The translations under genes and the position numbers were made by a program. Source: UBA9300 sp964577305 (GTDB lineage: Bacteria > Bacteroidota > Bacteroidia > Bacteroidales > VadinHA17). From it: a DNA stretch of 64,000 nt. The stretch is taken from positions 1-64,000 of the forward strand of contig CAZNYS010000004.1 in NCBI GenBank assembly GCA_964577305.1. Reading direction: 5' to 3'. Under the pieces are notes generated by a model. It saw only the letters and a program-made list of their open reading frames with translations. It had not been told where the DNA came from and ran no database searches. Positions 25,578 to 34,103 of the stretch are shown here, in pieces. Position 1 is the first letter of the stretch, and the number at the start of each line of letters is the position of its first letter.

Positions 25578-26528
25578 TTATAACGTTAAATGAGAAAAGA
25601 CCTGAGTCAATTGCACCCTGTTTCGTACATTGACTTTCCTGAATATATTATATGTATGGTCTTTGACGGTCTGAAGGGAAATAAACAGCTCATCGGCTAT
25701 CTCCTGGTTTGTCTTGCCCCTGCATATCTCTGTAATTATCTGTTTCTCCCTGTTTGATATGCCATATTGCTGGTAAAGATCCTCAAGTGAATCAGTGAGA
25801 TCAATGAATTCATTAGCATTTCTTTTCAGGTAGGATTTCAGTAATATTATCAAAGCCAGGTCGGAACAGAAATAGAATAAAAGGAAATATAAACCAACAT
25901 ATACACTCCAGTAAGCAAAATGCAATGCAATAGCATTCAGCAAGGCAATACCTGCGAGAATAAATCCAAACCTTACCAGCAGTATCCTTTTTTCATTGTT
26001 ACTGGTCCTGACAGCTCTGTATATAAGTATAACAAGGATATATATCTTGACAAGCAGGTCAATTGAATAAAGTACTATCCTGACTAACTGGCTCAGGTCA
26101 ACACTGTTCAAACCCGCGTTTTCGGGCATATTTCTAAGTATCAGTCCGTAAATAAGGAAAGAGGCCGTGGCCAGTGTAAAGAATATAATGGCAACTGACT
26201 GGCTTACCTTTCTCGAAATAAGCTCATTTGATGCTTTAATAAGGATATACCATGCTGCAATTATAAAAGGGACACCGAAAAAAGGTATAACAGCAGCAAT
26301 TGATTCTATCTCTGCAATTTTAATGTCATACTTAAGTAGGATTTCTCTTATTGCTATACCACCGAGTATGCCGTAAACTCCAAAGACAAAATGAAGTATT
26401 TTATAATAGAAAAAACTGTTCAGGTAATCAACCCGGTATATTTTCCTGAGTCGGGATAAAAGTATCAGACTGTACACTCCTCCTGAAACAGCGACAACAA
26501 TGACAACAAAAACAGCCAGTCTGATCAT
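25578..26528 (-). CDS. Membrane-bound LuxR-family transcriptional regulator
   Basis: The 316-residue protein has about seven transmembrane helices in residues 1-225, then a short linker and a C-terminal LuxR/GerE helix-turn-helix (SNREKQIITEICRGKTNQEIADELFISLQTVKDH). The N-terminus is probably a 7TM sensor, so the regulator would act from the membrane. The frame extends to 26621, but MIRLAVFVVIV at 26528 starts directly before the first helix and avoids an unlikely polar and aromatic leader. The ligand and target genes are unknown. Its stop lies 2 nt beyond palindrome copy C and converges with the lactonase gene. Confidence 0.85.
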   Translation of the reverse strand: MIRLAVFVVIVVAVSGGVYSLILLSRLRKIYRVDYLNSFFYYKILHFVFGVYGILGGIAIREILLKYDIKIAEIESIAAVIPFFGVPFIIAAWYILIKASNELISRKVSQSVAIIFFTLATASFLIYGLILRNMPENAGLNSVDLSQLVRIVLYSIDLLVKIYILVILIYRAVRTSNNEKRILLVRFGFILAGIALLNAIALHFAYWSVYVGLYFLLFYFCSDLALIILLKSYLKRNANEFIDLTDSLEDLYQQYGISNREKQIITEICRGKTNQEIADELFISLQTVKDHTYNIFRKVNVRNRVQLTQVFSHLTL

Positions 26529-26662
26529 CAGATAATATTTATTACAAATGAAACAAATTACTTGCTTCAAGACAAAATAATTTACTAAGACCTTATCATA
26601 CCAAAGTTGGATAATAAACAAATCCTACTTTTGGCGGATTGACTTTGGCTGTATTACATATA

Positions 26663-26670
26663 TATATTTG
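26663..26670 (+). promoter_or_regulatory. -7 box of the 26695 gene
   Basis: TATATTTG matches the consensus. A TTTG at 26644-26647 is 15 nt upstream, shorter than ideal. The leader would be about 20 nt. Confidence 0.5.
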
Positions 26671-26694
26671 AAGTAGAAATCAAAAAATAAAATC

Positions 26695-27384
26695 ATGGAA
26701 AAAATAACAGAATTATTACCGAAGGCAGGTTCAGCGTACCGACATGGCTGGAGAGTGATGAAGAAAAACTTCATCTCATTATTCCTGGTAGCATTGATTA
26801 TCTTTGTGGCAAGTATACCTCTTGGTATCTTTTCCAATGTTTCTGATATCCATCCCGATAAATGGGGTATTGTAGCTGTGGCAATGATTTTTGCCCAGAT
26901 ATTCGCTCTGGCCTATTCTTTATTTGTATTATCACCGTTAGAATACGGGTCAAAACTTGTTTACCTGAAAGCAGCCCGGAATGATCATTTTGAAGTAGTA
27001 GATATGTTTGACTCGTTTAAAAACTACCTGGACGTTGTTCTTGCCTCACTTCTCAGTGGAGCAATTATTGTATTTGGTTTTTTCTTCCTTATCATCCCGG
27101 GCATTGTTTTTGCCTGCCGGCTGGCTTTTGTTCCTTTTCTTGTTATGGATAAGAAGCTTGATCCCGTGAAGGCTGTTGAGGAGAGCTGGAGATTAACAAA
27201 AGGTCATGGATGGAGGATCTTCTGGATGGGAATCCTGGCCTTTTTCCTAATTATTGCCGGGCTTATTGTACTTATTTTCGGAGTATTTATTTCGGCTATA
27301 TGGATCAGCTCAACCTTTGCTTCTCTTTACCATGCCGTACTGGTTGAAAAAGGAGAATATGTAATACCAAATGGCAATCAGTAA
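26695..27384 (+). CDS. Integral membrane protein, GlpQ-membrane-domain/DUF975-like
   Basis: The 229-residue protein has an amphipathic N-terminus (ITELLPKAGSAYRHGWRVMKKNF) and about five transmembrane helices. The segment PFLVMDKKLDPVKAVEESWRLTKGHGWRIFWMGIL is characteristic of membrane proteins resembling the membrane domain of glycerophosphodiester phosphodiesterases or DUF975. It has no catalytic domain. The function is unknown, possibly membrane homeostasis. It is followed by palindrome copy D and then the terminator at 27452-27478. Confidence 0.75.
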   Translation: MEKITELLPKAGSAYRHGWRVMKKNFISLFLVALIIFVASIPLGIFSNVSDIHPDKWGIVAVAMIFAQIFALAYSLFVLSPLEYGSKLVYLKAARNDHFEVVDMFDSFKNYLDVVLASLLSGAIIVFGFFFLIIPGIVFACRLAFVPFLVMDKKLDPVKAVEESWRLTKGHGWRIFWMGILAFFLIIAGLIVLIFGVFISAIWISSTFASLYHAVLVEKGEYVIPNGNQ

Positions 27385-27387
27385 TCT

Positions 27388-27416
27388 GTAAAGACACCCA
27401 AATTGGGCATCTCTTA
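27388..27416. repeat. GTAGA-type palindrome, copy D
   Basis: GTAAAGACACCCAA and TTGGGCATCTCTTA flank one central base. The inner arms CCCAA/TTGGG are perfect, and the outer parts carry several mismatches. It lies 3 nt after the TAA stop at 27382-27384. Confidence 0.65.
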
Positions 27417-27451
27417 TGTTGATATAACAACCCATCATTTTTGTTTTCATG

Positions 27452-27478
27452 ACACCGGTTGAGAAACCGGTGTTTTTC
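27452..27478 (+). terminator. Intrinsic terminator after the 26695 gene
   Basis: Perfect nine-base arms ACACCGGTT and AACCGGTGT enclose the tetraloop GAGA, and TTTTT follows. It is strong on the plus strand. Confidence 0.9.
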
Positions 27479-27479
27479 G

Positions 27480-27487
27480 TATTTTTG
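27480..27487 (+). promoter_or_regulatory. -7 box of the yebC-type gene
   Basis: TATTTTTG begins directly after the terminator T run, 25 nt before the ATG at 27513. The -33 position would fall inside the terminator hairpin. Confidence 0.45.
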
Positions 27488-27512
27488 CATTTGAAATATA
27501 AATAAGATAATT

Positions 27513-28265
27513 ATGTCAGGACATAGCAAATGGTCGACCATTAAGAGGAGAAAGGGTGCCAATGATGCTAAAAGAGGCAGAATGTTTACCCGTTTGATTA
27601 AAGAAATTACCATAGCTGCCAGGGAAGGCGGAGGTGATCCGGAAGCGAATCCCAGGCTGCGCCTGGCTGTTCAAAATGCAAAAGGAGCCAATATGCCCAA
27701 GGATAATATTGAAAGGGCTATAAAAAAAGCTACAGGAGACGATGCGACAAGGTACGAAGAGATAACATTTGAAGGATACGCTCCAAATGGGATAGCAGTT
27801 TTCGTGGAGTGCCTTTCCGACAATAATAACCGTACAATTGCAAATGTCAGGTCAGTATTCAATAAATTCGGAGGAAATCTCGGTACTCATGGCTCATTAA
27901 GTTTCCTTTTTGACAGGAAAGGAATATTTACAGTCAGGAAAAATGATGAAATTGATATGGATGAATTTGAGCTAGAGTTAATTGACGGTGGAGCAGAAGA
28001 TATTGAAACAGATGATGATATGATAACAGTGACCTGTGCAATGGAAGATTTTGGTAACCTTAATAAGAAGCTGGAAGAGAAGGGTGTGGAACCTGTAAGT
28101 GCCGACCTCCAGAGGATTCCTAATGACACCAAAGAACTTGACCTTGCAGGTGCAGGGAAAGTACTCAAACTGGTAGATACCCTTGAGGATGATGATGATG
28201 TACAGAACGTATTTCATAATCTCGAAATGACTGAAGAACTGGCTGAGGAGCTTGAGAAACAATAA
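27513..28265 (+). CDS. YebC/PmpR (TACO1) family protein
   Basis: The 250-residue protein begins MSGHSKWSTIKRRKGANDA, the invariant YebC N-terminus. It continues with FTRLIKEITIAAREGGGDP, MPKDNIERAIKK and the acidic C-terminal alpha/beta domains. Family members have been described as DNA-binding regulators, and more recently as ribosome-associated factors that relieve stalling, like TACO1. The sequence does not decide between these. It is complete. It is followed after 27 nt by the SPOR-like gene and then the PurF-like gene, probably one transcript. Confidence 0.93.
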   Translation: MSGHSKWSTIKRRKGANDAKRGRMFTRLIKEITIAAREGGGDPEANPRLRLAVQNAKGANMPKDNIERAIKKATGDDATRYEEITFEGYAPNGIAVFVECLSDNNNRTIANVRSVFNKFGGNLGTHGSLSFLFDRKGIFTVRKNDEIDMDEFELELIDGGAEDIETDDDMITVTCAMEDFGNLNKKLEEKGVEPVSADLQRIPNDTKELDLAGAGKVLKLVDTLEDDDDVQNVFHNLEMTEELAEELEKQ

Positions 28266-28292
28266 AAGGAGATAATTTACTATTTTTATGGC

Positions 28293-28748
28293 ATGAAAAG
28301 ATATATCCTACTTATAGCCCTTTTTGCATTATGCAGCAGCATTCAGGCACAAAAACTGATAAAGGCAGAGGAACTTATTAACGGAAGCGGTAGTTACCGG
28401 GCGGGTCGCGTGGAAATAAACCAGGATATACGCGTCGATTCACTGCTAAGCAGACATATAATGGCAAATGCCGAAACTGATGGTATAAATGGCTACCGGA
28501 TACAGATTTACAGGGGTTCAGGACGTAATGCCAGAGAGGATGCAAACGAAACAAAAGCTGAGTTTATTTCTGGATTTCCCGGTATACAATCATATCTGAG
28601 GTTTGATCCACCCAATTATTTTAAAGTGCGGGTGGGTGACTACCGTACAAAGCATGATGCATATCCCGATTTCAAAATGGTGAAGCGGAAATTCCCAAAT
28701 GCTTACATAGTAACAGATATTATAACTTATCCCGACCTGGATCAGTAA
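28293..28748 (+). CDS. Secreted SPOR-like domain protein
   Basis: The 151-residue protein has a signal peptide (cleavage near IQAQ, residue 19). The C-terminal half (about 68-145) has the SPOR pattern: GYRIQIYRGSGRNAREDANE, FPGIQSYLRFDPPNYFKVRVGDY, then a helix before FPNAYIV. SPOR domains bind denuded septal peptidoglycan, so a cell-wall role is a reasonable inference. No other domain is present. It lies 3 nt upstream of the PurF-like gene. Confidence 0.75.
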   Translation: MKRYILLIALFALCSSIQAQKLIKAEELINGSGSYRAGRVEINQDIRVDSLLSRHIMANAETDGINGYRIQIYRGSGRNAREDANETKAEFISGFPGIQSYLRFDPPNYFKVRVGDYRTKHDAYPDFKMVKRKFPNAYIVTDIITYPDLDQ

Positions 28749-28751
28749 ATT

Positions 28752-30650
28752 ATGAGTGATCAGATTAAACATGAGTGTGGCATAGCAATGATAAAGTTGC
28801 TTAAGCCGCTGGAATATTTTATTGAGAAATATGGGAGATGGGATTATGGCCTGCAGAAGATGTACCTGATGCTTGAGAAACAACATAACAGGGGTCAGGA
28901 TGGTGCAGGAATTGCCGGTTTGAAGAAAGGAGTCAAACCCGGTGAAAAATATTTTTTCAGGCACAGGTCAAACGGAAGCAACCCTATAAGGGAAATATTT
29001 GACACCATCTATAATGACGTAAGGAAGCTGGGATTTGAGCAGCCTGATAAAATAGAATATAACTCCCTGAGACAAAATCTTCCTTATGCCTCAGATATTT
29101 ATGTCGGGCATGTCAGGTACGGAACCTATGGTCTCAACAATATTGAAAATGTTCACCCGGTGATGAGATTAAATAACTGGAGGTCCAGAAATCTCGTACT
29201 GGCAGGAAATTTTAACCTGACAAATGTAAACGATATCTTCGGATCACTGGTTGATATAGGCCAGCACCCAACCGATTTTTCTGATACGGTAACCATACTT
29301 GAGAATGTTGGACATTTCCTTGATGAGGAAGTGGAATCGCTATTCATGAAGTACCGTGCAAAAGGACTGGAAAAAAAGGAAATTTCTCCTTTGATAGAAA
29401 AAAATATTGAGGTGGCTGAAGTCCTGCGAAATGCCAGTAAAAGATGGGATGGTGGCTATGCCATGGCAGGCATGCTGGGACATGGGGATGTCTTTGTTGT
29501 CAGAGACCCCTGGGGGATACGTCCTGTATTTTATTATATTGATGATGAGGTGATTGTGGTGGCCTCGGAGCGACCGGTAATTCAAACATTATTTAACCTC
29601 AAAACTGACCAGGTTAAAGAACTGCAACCAGGCTATGCCCTTACTGCAAAATCCTCAGGAGAAGCTAAAATTGAAATGATACGCGAGCCGGAAATAGAGA
29701 AAAAGTGCTCTTTTGAACGTATCTATTTTTCCAGGGGAACAGATAAATCAATATACAGGGAGAGAAAGAAACTGGGAGAACAACTCACAGGAAGGGTGCT
29801 GGAGGTAATAGATTTTGATCTTGAAAATACAGTATTTTCTTATATACCGAATACGGCTGAAAGTGCTTTTTACGGGTTAATAAAAGGCTTGGAGGATTAT
29901 CTTAGGGATCATAAGGTTAAACTTATCAGGGAAAAGGGTAACGAATTGTCAGATAAAGAACTGGAAATAATACTTTCATCAAGGCCCCGCATTGAAAAAC
30001 TGGCTGTGAAAGATGCAAAACTGAGAACATTTATTACTGAAGATAAATCACGCGACGACCTGGTTGGCCATGTCTATGATGTTACCTACGGGGTGATAAG
30101 AAGAGGAATTGACAGTATGGTGGTACTGGATGACTCAATAGTCAGGGGTACAACCCTTAAAAAAAGCATAGTTCGAATACTTGACAGGCTGGACCCTCGC
30201 AAAATTGTAATAGTCTCTTCATCACCCCAGATAAGATATCCTGATTGCTACGGTATTGATATGGCTAAAATGGGTGACTTTATTGCTTTCAGGGCGGCAA
30301 TTGAGTTATTAAAAACCAAAGGTATGGAAGGTAAAATAGGTGAGGTATATGAAAAAGCTCTGAAAGAGAACCGTAAGCCCCTGAATGAAATAATAAATGT
30401 TGTAAAAGAAATATACGATCCTTTTTCCGCTGATGAAATATCGTCACAGATAGCACGTATGCTTAAACTTCCCGTAATAAATGCTGATCTAGAAATAATA
30501 TACCAGTCTATTGAGGGACTCCATGAAGCATGCCCCGGGCATCTTGGCGATTGGTACTTTACAGGCAATTATCCCACACCCGGCGGCAATAAAGTAGTTA
30601 ACCAGTCTTTTATTAATTACATAGAAAAAAAGGACACAAGGGCATATTAA
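28752..30650 (+). CDS. PurF-like amidophosphoribosyltransferase, long form
   Basis: The 632-residue protein joins a class II glutamine amidotransferase domain to a phosphoribosyltransferase domain. Its nucleophile is probably C9 of HECGIAM; a short propeptide would be removed. Other GATase motifs are NRGQDGAGIAG, GHVRYGTYG and ERPV. The PRPP-binding motif is VVLDDSIVRGTTL near residue 458. PurF usually has about 470-510 residues; this form has long insertions in the amidotransferase part and near 370-430 (SDKELEIILSSRPRIEKLA). It could be the purine-pathway enzyme or a specialised paralogue. Its stop overlaps the stop of the convergent glsB-like gene by 4 nt. Confidence 0.82.
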   Translation: MSDQIKHECGIAMIKLLKPLEYFIEKYGRWDYGLQKMYLMLEKQHNRGQDGAGIAGLKKGVKPGEKYFFRHRSNGSNPIREIFDTIYNDVRKLGFEQPDKIEYNSLRQNLPYASDIYVGHVRYGTYGLNNIENVHPVMRLNNWRSRNLVLAGNFNLTNVNDIFGSLVDIGQHPTDFSDTVTILENVGHFLDEEVESLFMKYRAKGLEKKEISPLIEKNIEVAEVLRNASKRWDGGYAMAGMLGHGDVFVVRDPWGIRPVFYYIDDEVIVVASERPVIQTLFNLKTDQVKELQPGYALTAKSSGEAKIEMIREPEIEKKCSFERIYFSRGTDKSIYRERKKLGEQLTGRVLEVIDFDLENTVFSYIPNTAESAFYGLIKGLEDYLRDHKVKLIREKGNELSDKELEIILSSRPRIEKLAVKDAKLRTFITEDKSRDDLVGHVYDVTYGVIRRGIDSMVVLDDSIVRGTTLKKSIVRILDRLDPRKIVIVSSSPQIRYPDCYGIDMAKMGDFIAFRAAIELLKTKGMEGKIGEVYEKALKENRKPLNEIINVVKEIYDPFSADEISSQIARMLKLPVINADLEIIYQSIEGLHEACPGHLGDWYFTGNYPTPGGNKVVNQSFINYIEKKDTRAY

Positions 30651-31591
30651 TTACTTATGTCATAATCTTCCCTGTAGGAGGCAAGATGACGGTTGATTTT
30701 CTCAACATACATGTCTTTAATGGTGATCATGATACCTGTTTCATTTACATTTCCAAAGCTTTCATTATGTATGGTTCCGAATGTACGCATTGTAGGAGAC
30801 AGGTTCATATAAGCATTAATAAGCGGAGGTATAGTCTCTCCTATTTTCCTCACTTCCTGTGACAGCATCTTGTAGTCATCTTTATAGTTGTCAGCCGTAA
30901 AAATATTTTTCATAAGCTCCTCGTCAATATTCAGCGAAATATCTCTTTTTGGTACCACCAGGTTGTCGGGATCACTGAAATGCTTCTTCATGAAATATAT
31001 TATCATGCTTCGGGCATGGATATGAAAATGAGGATACATGGTTACCTTGCCAAATAAATACCTTACCGATGGATTCTCAATTACTATTGCTCCCAATCCA
31101 TCCCATAGATTATCAAGTGCAAACAGGCTTTTTCTGCCCTTTGCCTTTGACTGGTAATCGGGCTGTACGAAAGATCTACCAAGCTCCATCAGGTTTGGGA
31201 GGAATTCTTTCGTGAATTTATCCGAAAAATTGAAGTATTCATAAGATGCCATATCTGAAGGATCAACTTTCTTCTTGCTGTTATCATGAATAAAAAACCT
31301 GTATCCTCCAATAATATCCTTGTTTTCAGGATCCCAGACAATCAACTGCTGATGAGGGGATTCTTCAGAATAGTCGTATTCGTCCAGGTCAATTGCTTTT
31401 CCCGTTCCGCCACCAGCACCCCTGAACGTAAGTTCCCTGAGCCTACCTACCTCGTGCATAAGCTTAGGGGAATCATGGCTTGTAAAAACATATACCTCGT
31501 TATTTGCATTATTCGTCTTTCGCAAAAGCTTGTCTTCGGTCAGCTCCTTTTCAATCTCATGCATTGGTATTCCATCTACAATTTTCTTCAT
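30647..31591 (-). CDS. glsB: Glycine N-acyltransferase, GlsB/OlsB-like
   Basis: The 314-residue protein resembles the Bacteroides GlsB/OlsB-type GNAT acyltransferases. Segments supporting this are VGRLRELTFRGAGGGTG, IIGGYRFFI, LMELGRSFVQPDYQS, LDNLWDGLGAIV and MYPHFHIHARSMI. In Bacteroides, GlsB joins a 3-hydroxy fatty acid to glycine, giving commendamide, the precursor of glycine lipids. The gene directly upstream is a GlsA-like O-acyltransferase, as in that pathway, so the assignment rests on both sequence and context. An ornithine-lipid substrate remains possible. Confidence 0.8.
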   Translation of the reverse strand: MKKIVDGIPMHEIEKELTEDKLLRKTNNANNEVYVFTSHDSPKLMHEVGRLRELTFRGAGGGTGKAIDLDEYDYSEESPHQQLIVWDPENKDIIGGYRFFIHDNSKKKVDPSDMASYEYFNFSDKFTKEFLPNLMELGRSFVQPDYQSKAKGRKSLFALDNLWDGLGAIVIENPSVRYLFGKVTMYPHFHIHARSMIIYFMKKHFSDPDNLVVPKRDISLNIDEELMKNIFTADNYKDDYKMLSQEVRKIGETIPPLINAYMNLSPTMRTFGTIHNESFGNVNETGIMITIKDMYVEKINRHLASYREDYDISN

Positions 31592-31675
31592 ACTTTTCTG
31601 TTTTGACCAAATAAATCTTAGACTATTTAAATAAAACGGACGAAACCTTCAATTCAAAAATAATAAAATTATTCA

Positions 31676-32515
31676 TTATTGAATCACTTCAGCCAGTTCA
31701 TATGATTTACCTTGAATCCACTCCGCCCACTCAAGTGGTGTTTTAGACTTATCAAATCTTTCCCATGGTATGCGTTCACCAAAGACGATGTGGAGATCTT
31801 TGTCCTTCTGCTGAAACATTTCATCGGGTAAGTAGAGCATTTCAATATTTGATTTAATTCCAATTGCTTTCCTGAAATTCGATAGATTATAAAACCAGTT
31901 TGAATTTCTTCCTGAAAAATATACCGGGGCAATATCGCGTTTATGCTTTATCGCTTTGACAAGAAAATTCTTCTGCCATTGAAGATCCTTTATTTTACCA
32001 TGTTTCTTCCTTGAACATAAGCCGGCAGGGAAATATAGTATCTGGGAATCAGAAGCGTATGCTTCCTCAATCTCTCTTGCAGATTCCCTTGCCTGGCTTC
32101 CGTGCTTGTTGATTGGCAGAAATATTCCCGACATGTTCCCGATATTCATCAGGATGTCGTTAACAGGAAATTTTATATCATCAAAATATTTCGATAATTC
32201 GGTCATAAAAACAAGCCCGTCAAGTCCCCCAAGTGGATGGTTCGAAACAAATACATAACGTCCCTCACCCGGTATATTGTGTTTATTATGGACCTCATAA
32301 TTTATCCCAAGGTATACCAGGCCGGCTTTAACCAGTTCAATATTATTGAGGTCACCGTATTTCGACATGAAATCATTGAGTTCATCCTCGTGGATTACCC
32401 TTTTCAGGTACCTGATAATAAAACCTGGTATTAATCTTGCAAGCCCCGGATTTTTGTCCATGAATATATCTTTTATGTCTATCCTGGTCTCACCGGATAC
32501 TTTATTCTCATCCAT
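31676..32515 (-). CDS. glsA: Lysophospholipid-type O-acyltransferase, GlsA-like
   Basis: The 279-residue PlsC-superfamily acyltransferase has catalytic motif SNHPLGGLDG (His and Asp five residues apart, the variant of this subfamily rather than HX4D) and the downstream block YFPAGLCSRKKHGKIKDL. In Bacteroides the partner enzyme GlsA adds the second, ester-linked acyl chain to N-acyl glycine. Here it is first in a two-gene operon with the GlsB-like gene 84 nt downstream. The product would be a membrane glycine or flavolipin-type lipid. It lies divergent from the dcw cluster. Confidence 0.8.
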   Translation of the reverse strand: MDENKVSGETRIDIKDIFMDKNPGLARLIPGFIIRYLKRVIHEDELNDFMSKYGDLNNIELVKAGLVYLGINYEVHNKHNIPGEGRYVFVSNHPLGGLDGLVFMTELSKYFDDIKFPVNDILMNIGNMSGIFLPINKHGSQARESAREIEEAYASDSQILYFPAGLCSRKKHGKIKDLQWQKNFLVKAIKHKRDIAPVYFSGRNSNWFYNLSNFRKAIGIKSNIEMLYLPDEMFQQKDKDLHIVFGERIPWERFDKSKTPLEWAEWIQGKSYELAEVIQ

Positions 32516-32549
32516 TTAGTTACCCCCTGACTAATTATATTTGGCATTG

Positions 32550-32557
32550 CAAATTTA
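32550..32557 (-). promoter_or_regulatory. -7 box of glsA-glsB
   Basis: TAAATTTG on the minus strand matches TAnnTTTG, 34 nt upstream of the glsA ATG. A TTTG lies 12 nt further upstream, too close for a standard -33. Confidence 0.45.
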
Positions 32558-32665
32558 ATCAAAAAACCTCAAATCAGGATATACGAAACTCACACTTAAA
32601 CGCCTCAGGGCTTCAGTTACGGGCATAAACAATCACAGAAAAAATGTGAAAAGTTATTAACAAAG

Positions 32666-32700
32666 TGTAAAAAAATGGAGTAAAGTGGGATAAAGTGGTG
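32666..32700 (+). promoter_or_regulatory. MraZ operator: four repeats at 10-bp spacing
   Basis: TGTAA (32666), TGGAG (32676), TGGGA (32686) and TGGTG (32696) are spaced exactly 10 bp apart. The last three are joined by identical TAAAG spacers. MraZ of other bacteria binds TGGGN-type direct repeats with this period upstream of its own gene, so this is very likely the autoregulatory site of the dcw cluster. The ATG of mraZ is 38 nt downstream. Confidence 0.8.
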
Positions 32701-32737
32701 AATTTTTCTTAATTTTACCCTCAAACCTTTTTTTTAT

Positions 32738-33205
32738 ATGGCCACATTTATAGGTGATTATAGTTGCAAGATTGATGCCAAGGGGAGGCTGATTTTCCCG
32801 TCTGCGTTCAAAAAGCAGATGCAATCAACTTCACTAGATCATTTTGTAATAAGGCGCGACATCTTTGAACAGTGCCTGGTTTTATATACTGCCGGTGACT
32901 GGGAAGAGCAAATGAATAAGATCCGCAGCAGTATAAACCCTTACAACAGGGAGCATAACATGTTTTTACGTAATTTCTTTAAGGGAACGGCAGAGCTGAT
33001 TCTTGACAGCAGTAATCGTTTGCTGATCCCGCGAAGGCTGCTTGAAATAGCGGGTATTAAAAAGGAAGTAATACTCGCAGGTCAGGATGGAAGGATAGAG
33101 GTATGGGCAAGTGAGAAATATGATAAAATAGATATGCCGGTGGATGATTTTGCTGACCTGGCTGAAAAACTTATGGGAGGTAAATTACCTGAAGAAGAAT
33201 TATGA
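32738..33205 (+). CDS. mraZ: Transcriptional regulator MraZ
   Basis: The 155-residue protein has two SpoVT/AbrB-like MraZ domains. The first has YSCKIDAKGRLIFPSAFK, and the second has GTAELILDSSNRLLIPRRLLEIAG. It binds the repeat array just upstream and controls the division and cell-wall cluster, usually as a repressor. It is the first of thirteen co-directional genes. Its stop overlaps the start of rsmH (ATGATGA). Length is normal for the Bacteroidota form. Confidence 0.95.
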   Translation: MATFIGDYSCKIDAKGRLIFPSAFKKQMQSTSLDHFVIRRDIFEQCLVLYTAGDWEEQMNKIRSSINPYNREHNMFLRNFFKGTAELILDSSNRLLIPRRLLEIAGIKKEVILAGQDGRIEVWASEKYDKIDMPVDDFADLAEKLMGGKLPEEEL

Positions 33206-34101
33206 TGATATACCATGTCCCTGCATTGCTGAATGAATGTATTAACGGGCTGAACATTCAGCCTGACGGGATTTATGTTGATGTAACATTCGGAGGTGGC
33301 GGTCATTCAAAGGAAATATTGAAGCATCTTGACAAAGGAAAGCTGATAGCTTTCGATCAGGATGAAAAGGCTGAAATAAATAAACCGGTTGATGACCGGT
33401 TTCTGTTTGTAAACCAGAATTTCCGTTTTCTAAGGAACAACCTCCTTTACCACGGTGTGAATTCAATCAATGGTTTGCTGGCTGACCTGGGGGTTTCTTC
33501 CAGGCAGTTTGATGATCCGGAAAGAGGTTTCTCCTACAGGTTTGAATCAGGGCTTGATATGCGGATGAACCAGGGAGCAGGAACAACAGCTGCTGATATT
33601 GTAAATAAATACCCGCGGGATGAGTTGAGGAGGATGCTGAGTGATTACGGGGAATTCAGAAATGCAGGTGATCTGGCATCAGCAATTGTATCATACAGGA
33701 TAGGATCTCCTATTGCCACAACGGGCGATATGGTCGAGTCAGTCAGGGATTTCATACCATCACGTGCAGAGAATAAATTTCTCTCACGGTTATTCCAGGC
33801 CCTGCGGATCGAGTTAAACAGGGAAACAGAATTTCTCAGGGAGATGTTATTGCAGGCAACCGATATACTGGTTAAGGGTGGAAGAATAGCAGTGATAACA
33901 TACCATTCGGTTGAAGACAGGCTGGTAAAGAATTTTTTCAGGAGCGGCAATTTTGAAGGTCGCCAGGGAAAGGATTTTTACGGTAATCCTGTAAGTCCTT
34001 TCATTCTTGTAAATAAAAAAGTGATAATCCCCTCTGCAGAAGAGATAAGCAGAAACAGAAGGGCAAGAAGTGCAAAGTTAAGGATAGCAGAAAAAAAATA
34101 G
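33202..34101 (+). CDS. rsmH: 16S rRNA (cytosine-1402-N4)-methyltransferase RsmH
   Basis: The 299-residue SAM-dependent methyltransferase modifies C1402 in the ribosomal P site. Motifs are YVDVTFGGGGHSKEIL (SAM-binding), GLLADLGVSSRQFDDPERGFSYRFESGLDMRMNQ (family hallmark) and ITYHSVEDRLVKNFF. The tandem ATGs at 33202 and 33205 make the start uncertain by one codon; the first overlaps the mraZ stop. The conserved place between mraZ and ftsL confirms the call. Confidence 0.96.
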   Translation: MMIYHVPALLNECINGLNIQPDGIYVDVTFGGGGHSKEILKHLDKGKLIAFDQDEKAEINKPVDDRFLFVNQNFRFLRNNLLYHGVNSINGLLADLGVSSRQFDDPERGFSYRFESGLDMRMNQGAGTTAADIVNKYPRDELRRMLSDYGEFRNAGDLASAIVSYRIGSPIATTGDMVESVRDFIPSRAENKFLSRLFQALRIELNRETEFLREMLLQATDILVKGGRIAVITYHSVEDRLVKNFFRSGNFEGRQGKDFYGNPVSPFILVNKKVIIPSAEEISRNRRARSAKLRIAEKK

Positions 34102-34103
34102 AC

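Noticed and set aside
26529..26621. Longer N-terminus for the LuxR-type membrane regulator
   Set aside because: It would add 31 aromatic and Cys-rich residues ahead of a natural start just before the first membrane helix.
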